Made by a program: the position numbers and the translations under genes. DNA of 49,917 bases from Copromyces sp. CBS 386.78 (lineage: Eukaryota > Ascomycota > Sordariomycetes > Sordariales > Sordariaceae), in NCBI GenBank assembly GCA_030685235.1, contig MU839279.1, forward strand, positions 1-49,917. The letters run 5' to 3'. This document shows, piece by piece, positions 10,869 through 21,766 of this stretch (within the stretch, counting starts at the first letter, position 1; the number at the start of each line of letters is the position of its first letter). A model generated the notes under the pieces. The model was given only the letters and a program-made list of their open reading frames with translations, had not been told where the DNA came from and did not search any database.

Positions 10869-12027
10869 ATGTCGTACTTCTTTGCAACGCCGGTCGATAT
10901 CGACATCGTCCTTGACGATGCCGACGAACGATCCATGGTGGATGTCAAGCTAGACAAGAACCGGCGCGAGAAGGCTCCGCTGTACATGGACGGCGAGTCG
11001 GTCAAGGGTGCCGTGACGGTGCGGCCCAAGGATGGCAAGAGGCTGGAGCACACGGGCATCAAGGTCCAGTTCATCGGCACAATAGAGATGTTCTTCGATC
11101 GCGGGAACCACTACGAATTCCTCTCGCTAGTGCAGGAGCTCGCGGCCCCGGGCGAGCTGCAGCACCCCCAGACCTTCGACTTCAACTTCAAGAACGTCGA
11201 GAAGCAATACGAGTCGTACAACGGAATCAACGTCAAGCTGCGCTACTTCGTGCGCGTCACCGTCTCGCGCCGCATGGCCGACGTCATCCGCGAGAAGGAC
11301 ATCTGGGTCTACAGCTACCGCATCCCGCCCGAGATGAACAGCAGCATCAAGATGGACGTCGGCATCGAGGACTGTCTGCATATCGAGTTCGAGTATAGCA
11401 AGAGCAAGTACCACCTGAAGGATGTCATTGTGGGCCGCATCTACTTCTTGCTGGTACGGCTCAAGATTAAGCATATGGAGCTCAGCATCATTCGCCGCGA
11501 AACAACGGGTGTTGCGCCGAACCAGTACAATGAGAGCGAGACCTTGGTGCGGTTTGAGGTTTGTTCCCACCCTTATTTTACCTGCTGATCAATGTGAAGT
11601 TCCCCAAAAGATTTGCTAACTTGTTGGCGTATAGATTATGGACGGCTCGCCATCAAGAGGAGAGACCATTCCCATCCGACTGTTCCTAGGCGGTTTCGAC
11701 CTGACACCCACCTTCCGTGACGTCAACAAGAAGTTTTCCACAAGATACTACCTCAGTTTGGTTCTCATAGATGAAGGTAGGTTTCCAAGACAGGACCAGT
11801 TACCACTCCGTGCTCCGTTCACCATTTACCCCTTGCTTCGCAGTTACTAACAACAGCCCTTTTCCCTCAATATAGATGCCCGGCGGTACTTCAAACAGTC
11901 AGAGATCATCCTCTACCGACAAGCCCCCGAAATTGCGGCGGCGGCCGCCGCCGCCCCTCCCGGTCAAAACGCTCTACCAGCGCCGCCTCCCAACGATAAC
12001 AGGCTTGCGGGGATACCTGCCGCTTAA
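10869..12027 (+). CDS. vps26: Retromer subunit Vps26
   Basis: Vps26 is the arrestin-like subunit of the retromer, which retrieves cargo such as sorting receptors from endosomes to the Golgi. Three exons (10869-11558, 11635-11776, 11876-12027) give 327 residues. Diagnostic stretches are MSYFFATPVDIDIVLDD, GIKVQFIGTIEMFFDRGN, FLSLVQELAAPGEL, LRYFVRVTVSRRMADV, YHLKDVIVGRIYFLLVRLKI, the junction-spanning LVRFE|IMDGSPSRGETIPIR and FLGGFDLTPTFRDVNKKFS. The C-terminal exon encodes ARRYFKQSEIILYRQAPE, then a short Ala/Pro-rich tail ending LAGIPAA. Both arrestin-like halves are present. The start has a good context (cctaccATGtcg). Its stop faces that of nup120 688 bases away. Confidence 0.97.
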
Positions 12028-12715
12028 ATTACCTCAACGGAACCCCCCCGAATGGAACGAGCCAGCGAGTGAAAGCATGCCGAATGAAAAAAAAATAACG
12101 TGAGTGTGACTTAGATATACACGGCCAAAGATGAAATAATGATATTGGGGAGGACAATGGATGACTGGGAGGATGAACGGAACGAACAAACTAGAAGTAC
12201 TGAAATGGTAAAAGCGAATGCGCGCGCGCAAGACGGTAGCGGTTTATTTGTTTGTTGCTTGGTTCAGGGGAGGGAGGGAGGCTTTGGCGGGGCTCTTTGA
12301 GACTATCTGCGAAGACGGAGTCTCAAAAGGTCCTATTGCTTGACGTAAATAATTTGTTACTTAGCATTGCACGGCGTTGGCTTTTCGAAAGAGAAAGAAC
12401 TTCATTATAATCTGTTGGTGAACATGTTTTAGATGAAGACTGAATTGATGGGGGCTGTACGTGCCTATCCTATGCTACTCGTTATGACAAGGAGACTCTT
12501 TGCCCTTGAACATCAACATAGACGCAATTCATACCACAGACAAAACCGGTACTCCCAGCAATGAGAATTGAGACATAACAAAGGCTTAGAATTCGTAACC
12601 CGCTGTTCCTTTCCCGTCCATTTTTTCTCCATAATTTCGATAAATTCTCCTCATTTCTAGCTTTACAATGGAGCAACCACCCAAGGCAAGCCATACACAT
12701 GCAAGACCAACTCGC
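12028..12715. other. Convergent 3' flank, vps26 / nup120
   Basis: Tail-to-tail intergenic region. It contains an A run at about 12088-12096 and G-rich sequence near 12270. Small frames at 12482-12768 run antisense to the nup120 3' end and are not supported. Confidence 0.5.
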
Positions 12716-15700
12716 TCACGACATGAAAACGTCCCCATCCTCTCCGTCAAACCCATCCGTGAATCCAAACTGGTTGTTCTGAATCGCCACGATCCTGTCC
12801 AGCTCCTGCTGGTACTGCTTCCGGATGTCGGCCAGCGTAAGAAGCCTCCTGCGCGACTCGCCAGCGAACGATTCGGAAGCGGACTCGAACTGCCTCAGCT
12901 TCTCAGCGAGGACACGATCCTCCTCCTGCTGGGCTTCGGACGAAGTAGTGGAAGCGGCCGCTGCCGAGGCCCTGGTGGTCCTTCCTCCCGTCTTCTTCTT
13001 GGATGGTTGCTGCTGTTGTTGCTGTTGTTTGGCAGGCTCCTCAGCGGTGTCAAGACGCTCCATTAGGTCGTCGAGATGGTCTTCTAGGTTATCGCTACCG
13101 CCTTTGCCGTTGGGCTTGACGTCTTCCGCTTCATCGTCGTCGTCGGAAAGGATATCCTCGAGGATGTAAGCCTCTCCCTTGGACTGGACGCAGCTCAGCG
13201 CGTTGATGAGCAAAAGGTACTGTCTCGTCACCTGCGTATCCAGCGCATCCTCCCCGCTGACACCGACCTTGTCGCCCTCGCCCATCTGTCTGAGCTTCTG
13301 CAGCCGGTCGAGCAGGACCGAAGCGGCGCCACGGTAGTCGTTGTGGCTGATGCGCCAGGCGTACAGGACCTGGTGGTAGGGAACGCCGTTGAGCACGTCG
13401 CGGACTTGACGGCACTTTTCGACCAGAATGTCGTCGACCATGCTTTGCAGACCGGAGAAGGGCAGGTTGACCAGCTCCGTGTTCTGGCCGGCCTCACACA
13501 TCTTCTCGACGAGCCTGCGGAGATACGACTTTTGCAGCACCTCGTCGTCAGTCATGGAAAGCAGGGTGGAATGCGCGACGTCGAACTGGGAAATGGCCGT
13601 GGAGGCGGTGAAGAGGCGGGAAAGCATTTCTGTCTTGACATCATTATGCTTAGTCCGTTGGCTGCTGGTGTTCTCATCCTCCTGGTTGTCCTGGATGAAC
13701 TGCAGAGCAAGCTTGGAGAACTCAACGACGTATGAATAGGCCCTTTGACGTTCGAAAAGGTTCACAACGTGCGCGTAGTAGTTGGGAAGTCCGCTGTAAA
13801 GCAACCTCCACTCGGTATCGTCGAGAAGACCAGCGCTATGCCGTTGCACAGTCGTGCGCTCCGTGCTTAGGCCAACCGATGCCTTCTTGAAGCACTGAGC
13901 GGCAGTGCTGTGCTCGTTGAGGGCAAGGAACACACGACCCTGGATATAAGTAGCAAAGGGGTCTTGCTGAGCGAACGGGCTAAGCTCCTTCGCGAGGTCA
14001 GGACGGCCCTGCTTCAAGAGCCAGCATTGCATAATACCGTTGTCGAGCTCGGTCGAGCTGGTCGGAGCACAGATGTCAAGAACAACATCAGTGATGCTAG
14101 ACAACAGAGGCTCGCCATGGCTTTCTGGCAGTCCCAGGAGGTGTCCAATCAGTCCTTCTAAGGCAGTGATGGCATACGTCTCCTGCTTACCACGGTTGGC
14201 CACAGGTGATGCTGAGCCAGACTGATCGGCCGTTGGTACGGGGATCGTAAGCTCTGTCTTGACCATCCACCGGAGATGCTCGAGCCGCTTAAGAGCATCA
14301 ACCAGTTTGCGGTAGACTAGGCCGACGTCGAACCTCGCGTGTAGTGCAATCTTCTCGTCTTCGATCTCATCCTCCATGTGAACTAGAAGGATGAGTTGGC
14401 TGAAGAGTATCTTCCAATGAAGCTCGATCGTCTCCTGCACTGTTCGAATAACCAGTTTCCGCCCGAATCCTGTGAACGGTGCTCGCAGTTCCTGCGAGTT
14501 CCCATCACCGGCCGCTGTGATTAGCTCGAACAAATCTTCGTACAACCTAGGAGTAACCATTTGGAAGTTCTGGCCCAAGGTTTCCGCCACTTGAGCCACA
14601 TCCTCTTCGGTAACTTGACGCCAGAACCCTGCCTTGTCGTAAAACTGCTGCATACGATCGGCATCCGAAAGCGATGACTCTTCGAAAAGCTCTGCCCGTA
14701 GAGCCGCCCTGCTCAACTCCAACACGCTGTCCGAGAAGACCTCGACAAAGTTCAGACCAGCCGAAACCAAGGCGGCGACATCCTGATCCTTCTGGCTGGG
14801 AGTTTCGATATTATGATAGATTCGGTCAAGGTCGCTGCATTGCCTGACAGAAGACAAGAGATCGGCACATGCAACCCAGATCATTCCATCCACAGAATCG
14901 AGAACCAAGGATAGTGCTTCGCCCCTTTGCTTGTCCAACTCAAGTAGCAAACGCCAAAACCGTGTCCACTGGGTCTCGCTCGTACCCCTGAACTGTTCAT
15001 AATCCAGCCCTCCGACTGAGCTTCGATCGAGTGTTGTGGTAGCTCCAACGACAGAGCAGATCGACTCTGCGATGCTCTTGTTGGATCTCGAATTGCCTTC
15101 TTTGTAAGTTCCGAGGCCCTTTTCGTACATCACTAGTGCTGTCTCGAGCGTCGATTTGGAAAACCTGCCCGGGAAGAAGATGAGCTCCAACCATTTCTCG
15201 CTTGAATCGACGGGATCACAGGGCCCCGAGGTCTGCGCAGATGCTGCCGAAGATTCGATATTTACCGATTTCCAACCATCCTCGAAAGGTCCAGTGGCGC
15301 TCGTTGGGTGTACCTGGAGCTTCTGGACCCGGTAGGTGATATTGTTTTTCCACAGTGTCCACAGCTCAGGCCCCTCTGCTTGTTGCGCGACAGCGAAGTC
15401 GGCCAAGGTCCAGATATCGAGAGAAGATGGGCTAGCCGGGACCAGCTTTTGTTCCGGGAAGCAGTCGGCAACATGGATCGATCCTTGGGCGTTGGCCTTG
15501 ACTTTCCAGAACTTGAACTCGCCCGACCCTATTGGCGAGTAGGTGACGACGAGACATTGGCCGGGGCCATTGTCCAGAATACGAATTAGGTTGGTTTGAG
15601 AAGGGTCGATAGTCCATCGGGCAATATCCTGAGGATCGCGCTTAGCGTTCAAGATGTCGCCCGTATACATGATCTGGCCTGTCCGCACATCCCACACGCG

Positions 15701-16619
15701 CATGCGGTGATCCAGGCAAATGGTAAATAGAAAGGCGGCGCCATCGATGCCCGCATTCGTAATGGCTGTCGACGTGGCTGCTGTTAGCTCCATGTTGGTG
15801 TTGCCGTACCGCACTGTCGGGTCTCGCTTGAAAGGAACCAGCTTCTGTAAGCTCTGTCCCCATCCTGCAACGTTATAGATGGTCTCCTTCCACAGGTTGC
15901 CGTTTGCTATATGGATTCGTTAGCAGTTGTTCCTGCAAAATGTGGATGCAGGAGTGCTCACCACCGTTTGGTCTGCTATTCCTGTCGAACCTGATTATTC
16001 CTCCATCATGCATTGTGACGAGTAGCTGTTCATGGTTCACAACCACGAGTCGGTGTGGTTGTTTGAAGCCAAACCCGGACGACGAGTACGACTTGCACAA
16101 CTCGCCGAGCCCGCCATCGGTTGCTAGCCTCTTCCTGAAGTGATCTGGGCGAAGGGTGATGGTGTGGAGCTGGTTGGACTGGTCCACGACGTGGACGCAG
16201 AGGGCGTCGTGAGCCTCGGGGTCGGAGAAGCCAATGCAAGAGGTTCGTATCGGAGACGGGAAGCGTAGGTTCAAGACCAAGGGCGCGTCGGTATCATTGT
16301 GTTGGCAGTGGTTTGGTTTGCAGACATCGGCGGTGCGGATGCTCAGGACGGTGTCGTTCTCAAGGACCCGCCAATGGAAGCCACGGGGCGAGGCATGGTG
16401 CTTTCGGTAGTATACTGATGAAGCAGTGGCTATGTTCCGGATTCGGTAGGCCTTCTCGTCGTCGGCGGCGTTGATGGCGCGCGCGCTTGCTGTTGTCGAC
16501 CTGCTGAAGGAGCTCTGGGTGTGCGATCCGACGCGGATCTGGACAATCGACGACGATGTGGACGGCTCGAGGTTGAGGCGCGTCTCTTTATAGAGAATCT
16601 CAAAATCCCTTGCGCTCAT
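12716..16619 (-). CDS. nup120: Nucleoporin Nup120 (Nup160 family)
   Basis: Nup120 is a scaffold arm of the Y-shaped (Nup84/107) complex of the nuclear pore coat. Two exons (16619-15962 and 15906-12716) give 1282 residues. The N-terminal motif YKETRLNLEPSTSSSIVQIR is typical of filamentous-fungal Nup120. The first third reads as a beta-propeller (LCVHVVDQSNQLHTITLRP, LLVTMHDGGIIRFDRN, FTICLDHRMRVWDVRTG), and the rest is helical solenoid. A Gln run and a Lys/Ala-rich acidic linker fall near the C-terminus (codons around 12950-13035). I chose the ATG at 16619 (MSARDFEILYKETR); the frame stays open upstream to an ATG at 16811, but that extension looks like leader sequence. The junction GG|A N G N L W K E is in phase 1 with a standard gtgagc donor. 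Identity rests on the N-terminal motif, length and two-part architecture. Confidence 0.9.
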
Positions 16620-17451
16620 CTTGTTCCCATGGGTATCATTCGGTGCGGTATGGGGAATGCCGAGGGGTTGCTGTCGCGCTTTTGGGAGATGCAAACGCGG
16701 TTGTTGCTTTTGCTGTGATGCCCTGGGGCAGAATTTCTGGCCGCCCGGCAAGTTCAAGTTCCCAAGCACAGCGCAACGCTGCAAGCGAAGCAGTTGCAGC
16801 GGGTCGGTCAATCGCTGGCGTGGTTGGTAGGGAGCTCTGCGCTAAACCACTAGGGAGACTATGTGGATAGTACAAGGTACGTCACACTTGATGAAAGCCT
16901 TCGGATCCCCTTGACTTTCACGATTCTTGAGGACAGTGCACAGTTTGGTTTTCTGACTAATGAAAGACGTATTGTCACATACCAAGTATTCGGACCCGCG
17001 AAGTTCCTCACCACAAATGGCCCCATCTCAAAAAGGTACCATGACGGCAGCCTGGACAACGCAGGTTCAAGACCTTCAGCTTCACAGCCCTATGTGTTTG
17101 GGAATACCACCTCTGTGATGCTTCATCGAGAAGCTCCTTTGGGACAGGTCAATCGCTGGTTTCCAACCGACTTATGGCAGCTTCAGCTCGTTCATCACAT
17201 TAAAAAAAAATGAATAAGTGCCCTTGCTGATGATACCTTGACTAAACTCCATACATTCACCAGTCATACCAGACACGTGTAACGCCAGGCTAACCTCCCA
17301 TGCAAACAATAAAAACGCGCTATGTCAATCGAAAACTCCCATTACCTTTTACACACATCCGACCTCGTATAGCCATATCATCAGTGCCTTCTGTTCCCAA
17401 CGTTATCGTATGATCCTCGTGTTGATTCGGTGTCGCCATCACAGTTGGAGA
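16620..17451. other. Intergenic, nup120 promoter / rad51 3' flank
   Basis: Holds the nup120 5' region and the rad51 3' flank. An open plus-strand frame of 116 codons (16863-17213) ends in an A run and matches nothing known, so I treat it as chance. Confidence 0.5.
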
Positions 17452-18647
17452 CTATTGACCCATCTTCTCCATATCCTTCGGGGTGGGGTCCCCGATACCG
17501 TCCTCTTGGATAGCAAACAAGCAGTCGCTCTCTGGTAAGCACGGGCTGTCGTAGATCTTCGCGATTCTTGTCTCTCCGCGACCTTTCTTTAAGCTGATAC
17601 GAGTGGTACTGGCGTGCGCAATGATGTTGCCACCGATTGGTTTCTTGGGGTCTGGGTTGAACATGGCAGATGGGCCACCGTCGACCTGCGCCACGACCTG
17701 GTTCGTGATCACCACCGCAATACCGAACTCGTCGGCAAGACGCTGAAGAGTGCGCATGAACTTTGCGAGATGTGTTTGGCGAGAACTGAGTTCGCCACGT
17801 CCCAAGAAGTCCGTTCTGTAGAGCGAGGTCGCGGAGTCGACAATCAACAGACTGAAGCGAGTCTCACACATCATGGCTGCGGCCTGGTTCAAGAGCTGCA
17901 GCTGATGGTCCGAGTTATAAGCTCTCGCGTAGGCGACGTTGTCGAGAACCTCTTCTCCTGAGAGACCGTATCGGTTGGCCACTGCGAGCAGACGGACAGG
18001 ACGGAAGGTGCCTTCGGTGTCGATGTAGAGACATTTTCCCTCACCACCTCCCATGTCAAAGGGAAGCTGACATGTTACCGCAAGAGTATGGCAGATCTGC
18101 GATTTTCCTGTTCTGAACTCTCCAAAGATTTCGGTAACACTGCCGGTCTCGATACCACCAGCCAATAGCGTGTCCAAGTTTTTGGAGCCGGTCGTGATGG
18201 AAATAAGCTCGCTGCGGCGTTGGTGCATCTCCGTCGCAGTAGTAAAACCCATGGGCACAAGCTTGGAGGCTTCATATGGAGCGTCAGTAATCTGCACAAC
18301 ACCCAGTTGCGACCGAAAGTATCTGGAGTTCGAGCGACTTACCTTCGGCCAAGATTTTCCCTGCCTTCTGCTCCGAGATACCCTTGATCTGCTCCAGTAC
18401 CCTACGGGGCGTATAGGCAACGGATTCGACGGTGTTGAAGCCTCCATCAACAATCAACTGAATGTCACGCTTTGTAAGTCCGGCAACACCCTGGGAGACT
18501 CAGTTAGTTAATTGCAGGCCGGAATTGTTTGTTGATGAAAGATATGCGTACCTCTAGAGCAGAAAGTGGTGTTGGGGCGCCTGGGTTTGGCATCCCGCTG
18601 TCGTCCTCCATATTGGCGGACTCATCGTACTCCTCGTTGTTCGACAT
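17452..18647 (-). CDS. rad51: DNA recombinase Rad51 (mei-3 type)
   Basis: RecA-family ATPase that forms the presynaptic filament for strand exchange in homologous repair and meiosis. Three exons (18647-18552, 18490-18343, 18269-17452) give 353 residues. Residues 33-82 are the helix-hairpin-helix domain ([18 protein letters not shown]...ILAEA). Walker A is GEFRTGKS at 131-138 with Lys137, and Walker B is LLIVD at 222-226. The ATP cap and L2 regions follow ([20 protein letters not shown]). The C-terminus is [12 protein letters not shown]. Intron 2 ends with the unusual acceptor tatgaag, fixed because only it yields [12 protein letters not shown]. Reading straight through this intron gives an in-frame but alien N-terminus, so automatic calls starting at 18453 would be wrong. 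An acidic N-terminal tail precedes the DNA-binding domain, as in other eukaryotic Rad51. Confidence 0.98.
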
Positions 18648-19626
18648 CGTGATATCCGGTACACCAGTTTCTGGGCTTCTGAGGTGTAATGATGGTGAGA
18701 CCAACAGCGAGCGATATTTTTGGGAGGAGCCCACAAAATCAAAGGCAGAAAGGCGAAAAGAAAAAAAAAAACCGACGTGAGCTGGAGCTAAAGATATGCG
18801 AATGTTGACAGAGGCGAAAACAGAAGGCAAGAGCGCGACCCGCGTTCTACAAATTGGGGAAGAGCGACACGCTAACATGTGACCTGGATGACCAATTCAG
18901 CCCAGCAATACAAGGCGCTAGGCGCTAGGCCCCGCCGGGTGCCTAGATCCAGTGGAGAATGACAGGCAGCGGGACCGTGGGACGAGTTCCAATGTGGGGT
19001 CCATTCACCAATGCTCACCCCTGGGGGTTTGTCAATTCATGCCAATTCCGTACTCCCCGTCAGCAGTTTCGTGACATCTCACACTCTCTTCACCATTTCG
19101 ATCTCGCTTCACCATATTTACCTCTTTGGATTCACTGTCCACTGGCACAGAGATACAATTTTCTGCTACACCAATCCCATCCCAATCCTATTCATCAAAC
19201 ATGACATTCACGAAGCTCTCCGACGGTGCTTGTAAAGGTGGCCCGTTTACCATATGGACTTCGGTTTTTGACCCTACATGCTCGCCTAGATCACCGGTTT
19301 CCGTCCCAATTCTCGATCACAGTATAGCGACTCTCTGTCAGGTGGGCATAAGAGATTGCGGAGCAACATTTTGATCCCGAATCCATTTCCAACGCGAACA
19401 CCCTATCCATCCAACAAGAAAGAAATACAACACTTGCTTGAAATCCGACCCCTTGACGACTCTTCCCGCCATGTCGCTGTCGTATATCGGATATTTCTCA
19501 TAACCATCCAACCCCAACAACCGTCCATCCTCCTTTGAGCCCGGGAGACACCCAGCAAAAGAAACCGCATAATGATCTGTCCAGCGCTGTTGCAACTGCT
19601 GGGCAGGCCAACGTGATCCTCACTCA
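18648..19626. other. Intergenic, rad51 promoter / 3' flank
   Basis: Contains the rad51 5' flank (purine-rich on the plus strand near 18735-18775) and the 3' flank of the gene at 19627. No additional gene is supported. Confidence 0.5.
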
Positions 19627-20912
19627 CTACCTCCGTCCATAGCCAGGCACACTACTCCCCCGGGCATAGCCAATTTTCTCACCACCCTCCTCCGCCTCCA
19701 GATCGCTGAGATGATACTGATTCACTCCGCGCTCGGTACCCGGTGTCCCAAGTCTTCCAACAGGCAAGACCTCAAACCCATCATTGACCCTACGAGCAGC
19801 AGACCTGTTGTTGGTGAAATGCAAATCTCCAGGCCCGAACGTCGGCTCAGGGGCTGGGATCATAGACTCCGCCTCATCATCCTGCCCGTGCTGTTGTGGT
19901 TGTTGCTGCTGCTGATACACCATATGCGAAGAAGGAGTGCCGAAGGGATCACGAACGGCGGTACCTCCCCTTTCGCCTCTTCTTGGTCCATACAGTCTTC
20001 CTCCTCCTCCTCCACCGCCGCCGCCGCCGCCGCTAGATGAGCTGTAGGATCTTCCACTCCCGCTTCTAGTGAACCGCTGCTGGGCGGGATCAGTGGAGGA
20101 GTCGCGTAATTCAGAACCGGTGCTTCGCTGACGGGTAGGACCGCCGCTGCGGACCCCTTGTCGTCGGGAGGAGGTGGTCGGCACATATGTGTCATAGACT
20201 GCCGGTCTTTGCGGCTGAGCTCCTCCATCCTGGCCCTCGAGCCTTCGGAGGGTGTCTTCATTCAATGCATGGGGACCCCGCGGAGCGTGGCGATGAGGAT
20301 AATAGTGGCTCTGTTCTCGCGAGATGGGTGGGGGGATTGCCCCTGACGAGTTACTCTCCAACGACTCGCAATCTGTGAGTCTCTGCAGGAGTGATGAACC
20401 GTCAGGTGTGGCAGCCCTTTGTGTTGTCGTCGTGAAACCTGCCGCCTTCGTCCTCTCCCTCCTTTGTTGCTCCGCATCCAAATTTACCAGTGTTACTGTC
20501 GATGTAAGCTTTGTTGTTTCGGTGGGGGTAGCTGGTCTCGAGATCCATATGCCGTCAACTTGGACACCGCTCTGAATCGCCCGGACCCCGAATGGGATGG
20601 TGCTGGCTAACCGCTTGGAGGAGGTAGGTCGGAGCCCCGTGCTGCGCATCTCATCGATCCTCGCCTTCTTTTCCTCGTCCAGGATCTCCTGTTTTCGTAC
20701 GATGCGGTTCGTCCACCATAGCTTGACTAGTCCGGCACAGAATACGGCTACTATTGCTACGGCAAGTGCCTTGAGCTGAGTGTTAGCGAACTAGCATTTT
20801 CTGAACAGGGGGTTTCAGGAAAGGGAAGGGCGGGCCTGGTGATGGTGGTCTCACTTACAAAGGTCATCTGCTGCCACAGCTCCCATGACATGAAGAAAAT
20901 TCCCTTGGCCAT
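19627..20912 (-). CDS. Conserved fungal N-anchored membrane protein
   Basis: Two exons (20912-20859, 20775-19627) give 400 residues. A single hydrophobic helix (about residues 19-38, LKALAVAIVAVFCAGLVKLWW) directly precedes a basic helical segment (TNRIVRKQEILDEEKKARI). Then comes the block IPFGVRAIQSGVQVDGIWIS, which I recognise as a conserved block in uncharacterised Pezizomycotina proteins. The rest is low-complexity: Ser/Arg-rich, an 11-Gly run, a Gln run, and a C-terminus ending VPGYGRR. Topology is probably a short N-terminus, one membrane pass, and a long disordered cytosolic region. The start is MAKGIFFMSWELW at 20912. An in-frame ATG at 20969 (MIAVPKF...) follows a good acceptor (gattgcag), so an upstream leader exon is possible. 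I cannot assign a function. Confidence 0.8.
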
Positions 20913-21514
20913 CTTGCTGTCTCGGCTGATTTGCTCGGACGTTGTTGGAAATTTCGGAACTGCAATCAAGCCGTGGTACTTTTAGTATCCAAAGTTGAAG
21001 TCGTGGTGATTTGATCAAGACTGACACCAGCCTCCTGGTCAACCGAAAAAACGTGAGCAAACGGTCTTTGCCACGTCAGTTGGTTGAGTTTTAAGATTCG
21101 GAAGGGAAAAACAGCGGCTTTTGCGGGAGCGAAACAGACCGCACTTTGTTCGGTTTCGGGAGCTTGCAGTGTTGTCTTGAATCCTCCAGGCCAGTTCTGG
21201 CGGTTAACCAAAGGAAAAGTGGAAGTAGTCTAGCTGGATAATGGTCCGAATGGTAAGGATGAAGGCGTTGTTGATGATCGCCAAAAAATGTCTCGTCTTT
21301 AGCTCGAAATATGGCACGTCGAGTTCTCGGGTTCTGTTGATCCTCCTTCGCCGCCTTTGTGGATATTCCACGGCATCAGAAGATACTGTCTCAGGTCTGT
21401 CCACACGGCAAAAACCCCTCGAATTATGTTGGCGCTGCTGAGATGGTCGACTGATAAACTTCGGGTGTTCGAGAGTAGTGTCTCCGACTCCCAAAAGAAC
21501 CAAGCGCTTGCCAC

Positions 21515-21515
<1 letters not shown>

Positions 21516-21555
<40 letters not shown>
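21516..21555. repeat. 40-base A run left of gap
   Basis: Uninterrupted A homopolymer followed by an odd G-run-rich patch (21556-21642), typical of read-end or scaffold-joining artefacts. Confidence 0.8.
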
Positions 21556-21557
<2 letters not shown>

Positions 21558-21642
21558 GTTGGGGTTAGTTGCCCGGTTTTGGGGTAAATAAAACCCCACC
21601 CATGAATTACCCAAGTTGGGGACCCGGGGGGGAAAAAAAGGA

Positions 21643-21652
21643 NNNNNNNNNN
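21643..21652. other. Assembly gap (10 N)
   Basis: Ten N characters. A block of exactly ten suggests a placeholder of unknown true size. Frames running through it, such as minus 21842-21204, are meaningless. Confidence 0.98.
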
Positions 21653-21719
21653 CAGAACCTATACAACAAAACCAAAAAACAACCAACACCAACCAACCCA
21701 CAAAAACTAAACATCCCAC

Positions 21720-21720
<1 letters not shown>

Positions 21721-21763
<43 letters not shown>
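21721..21763. repeat. 43-base A run right of gap
   Basis: Second A homopolymer on the other side of the gap. The 68 bases between gap and run are nearly G-free, again suggesting poor sequence. Confidence 0.8.
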
Positions 21764-21766
<3 letters not shown>

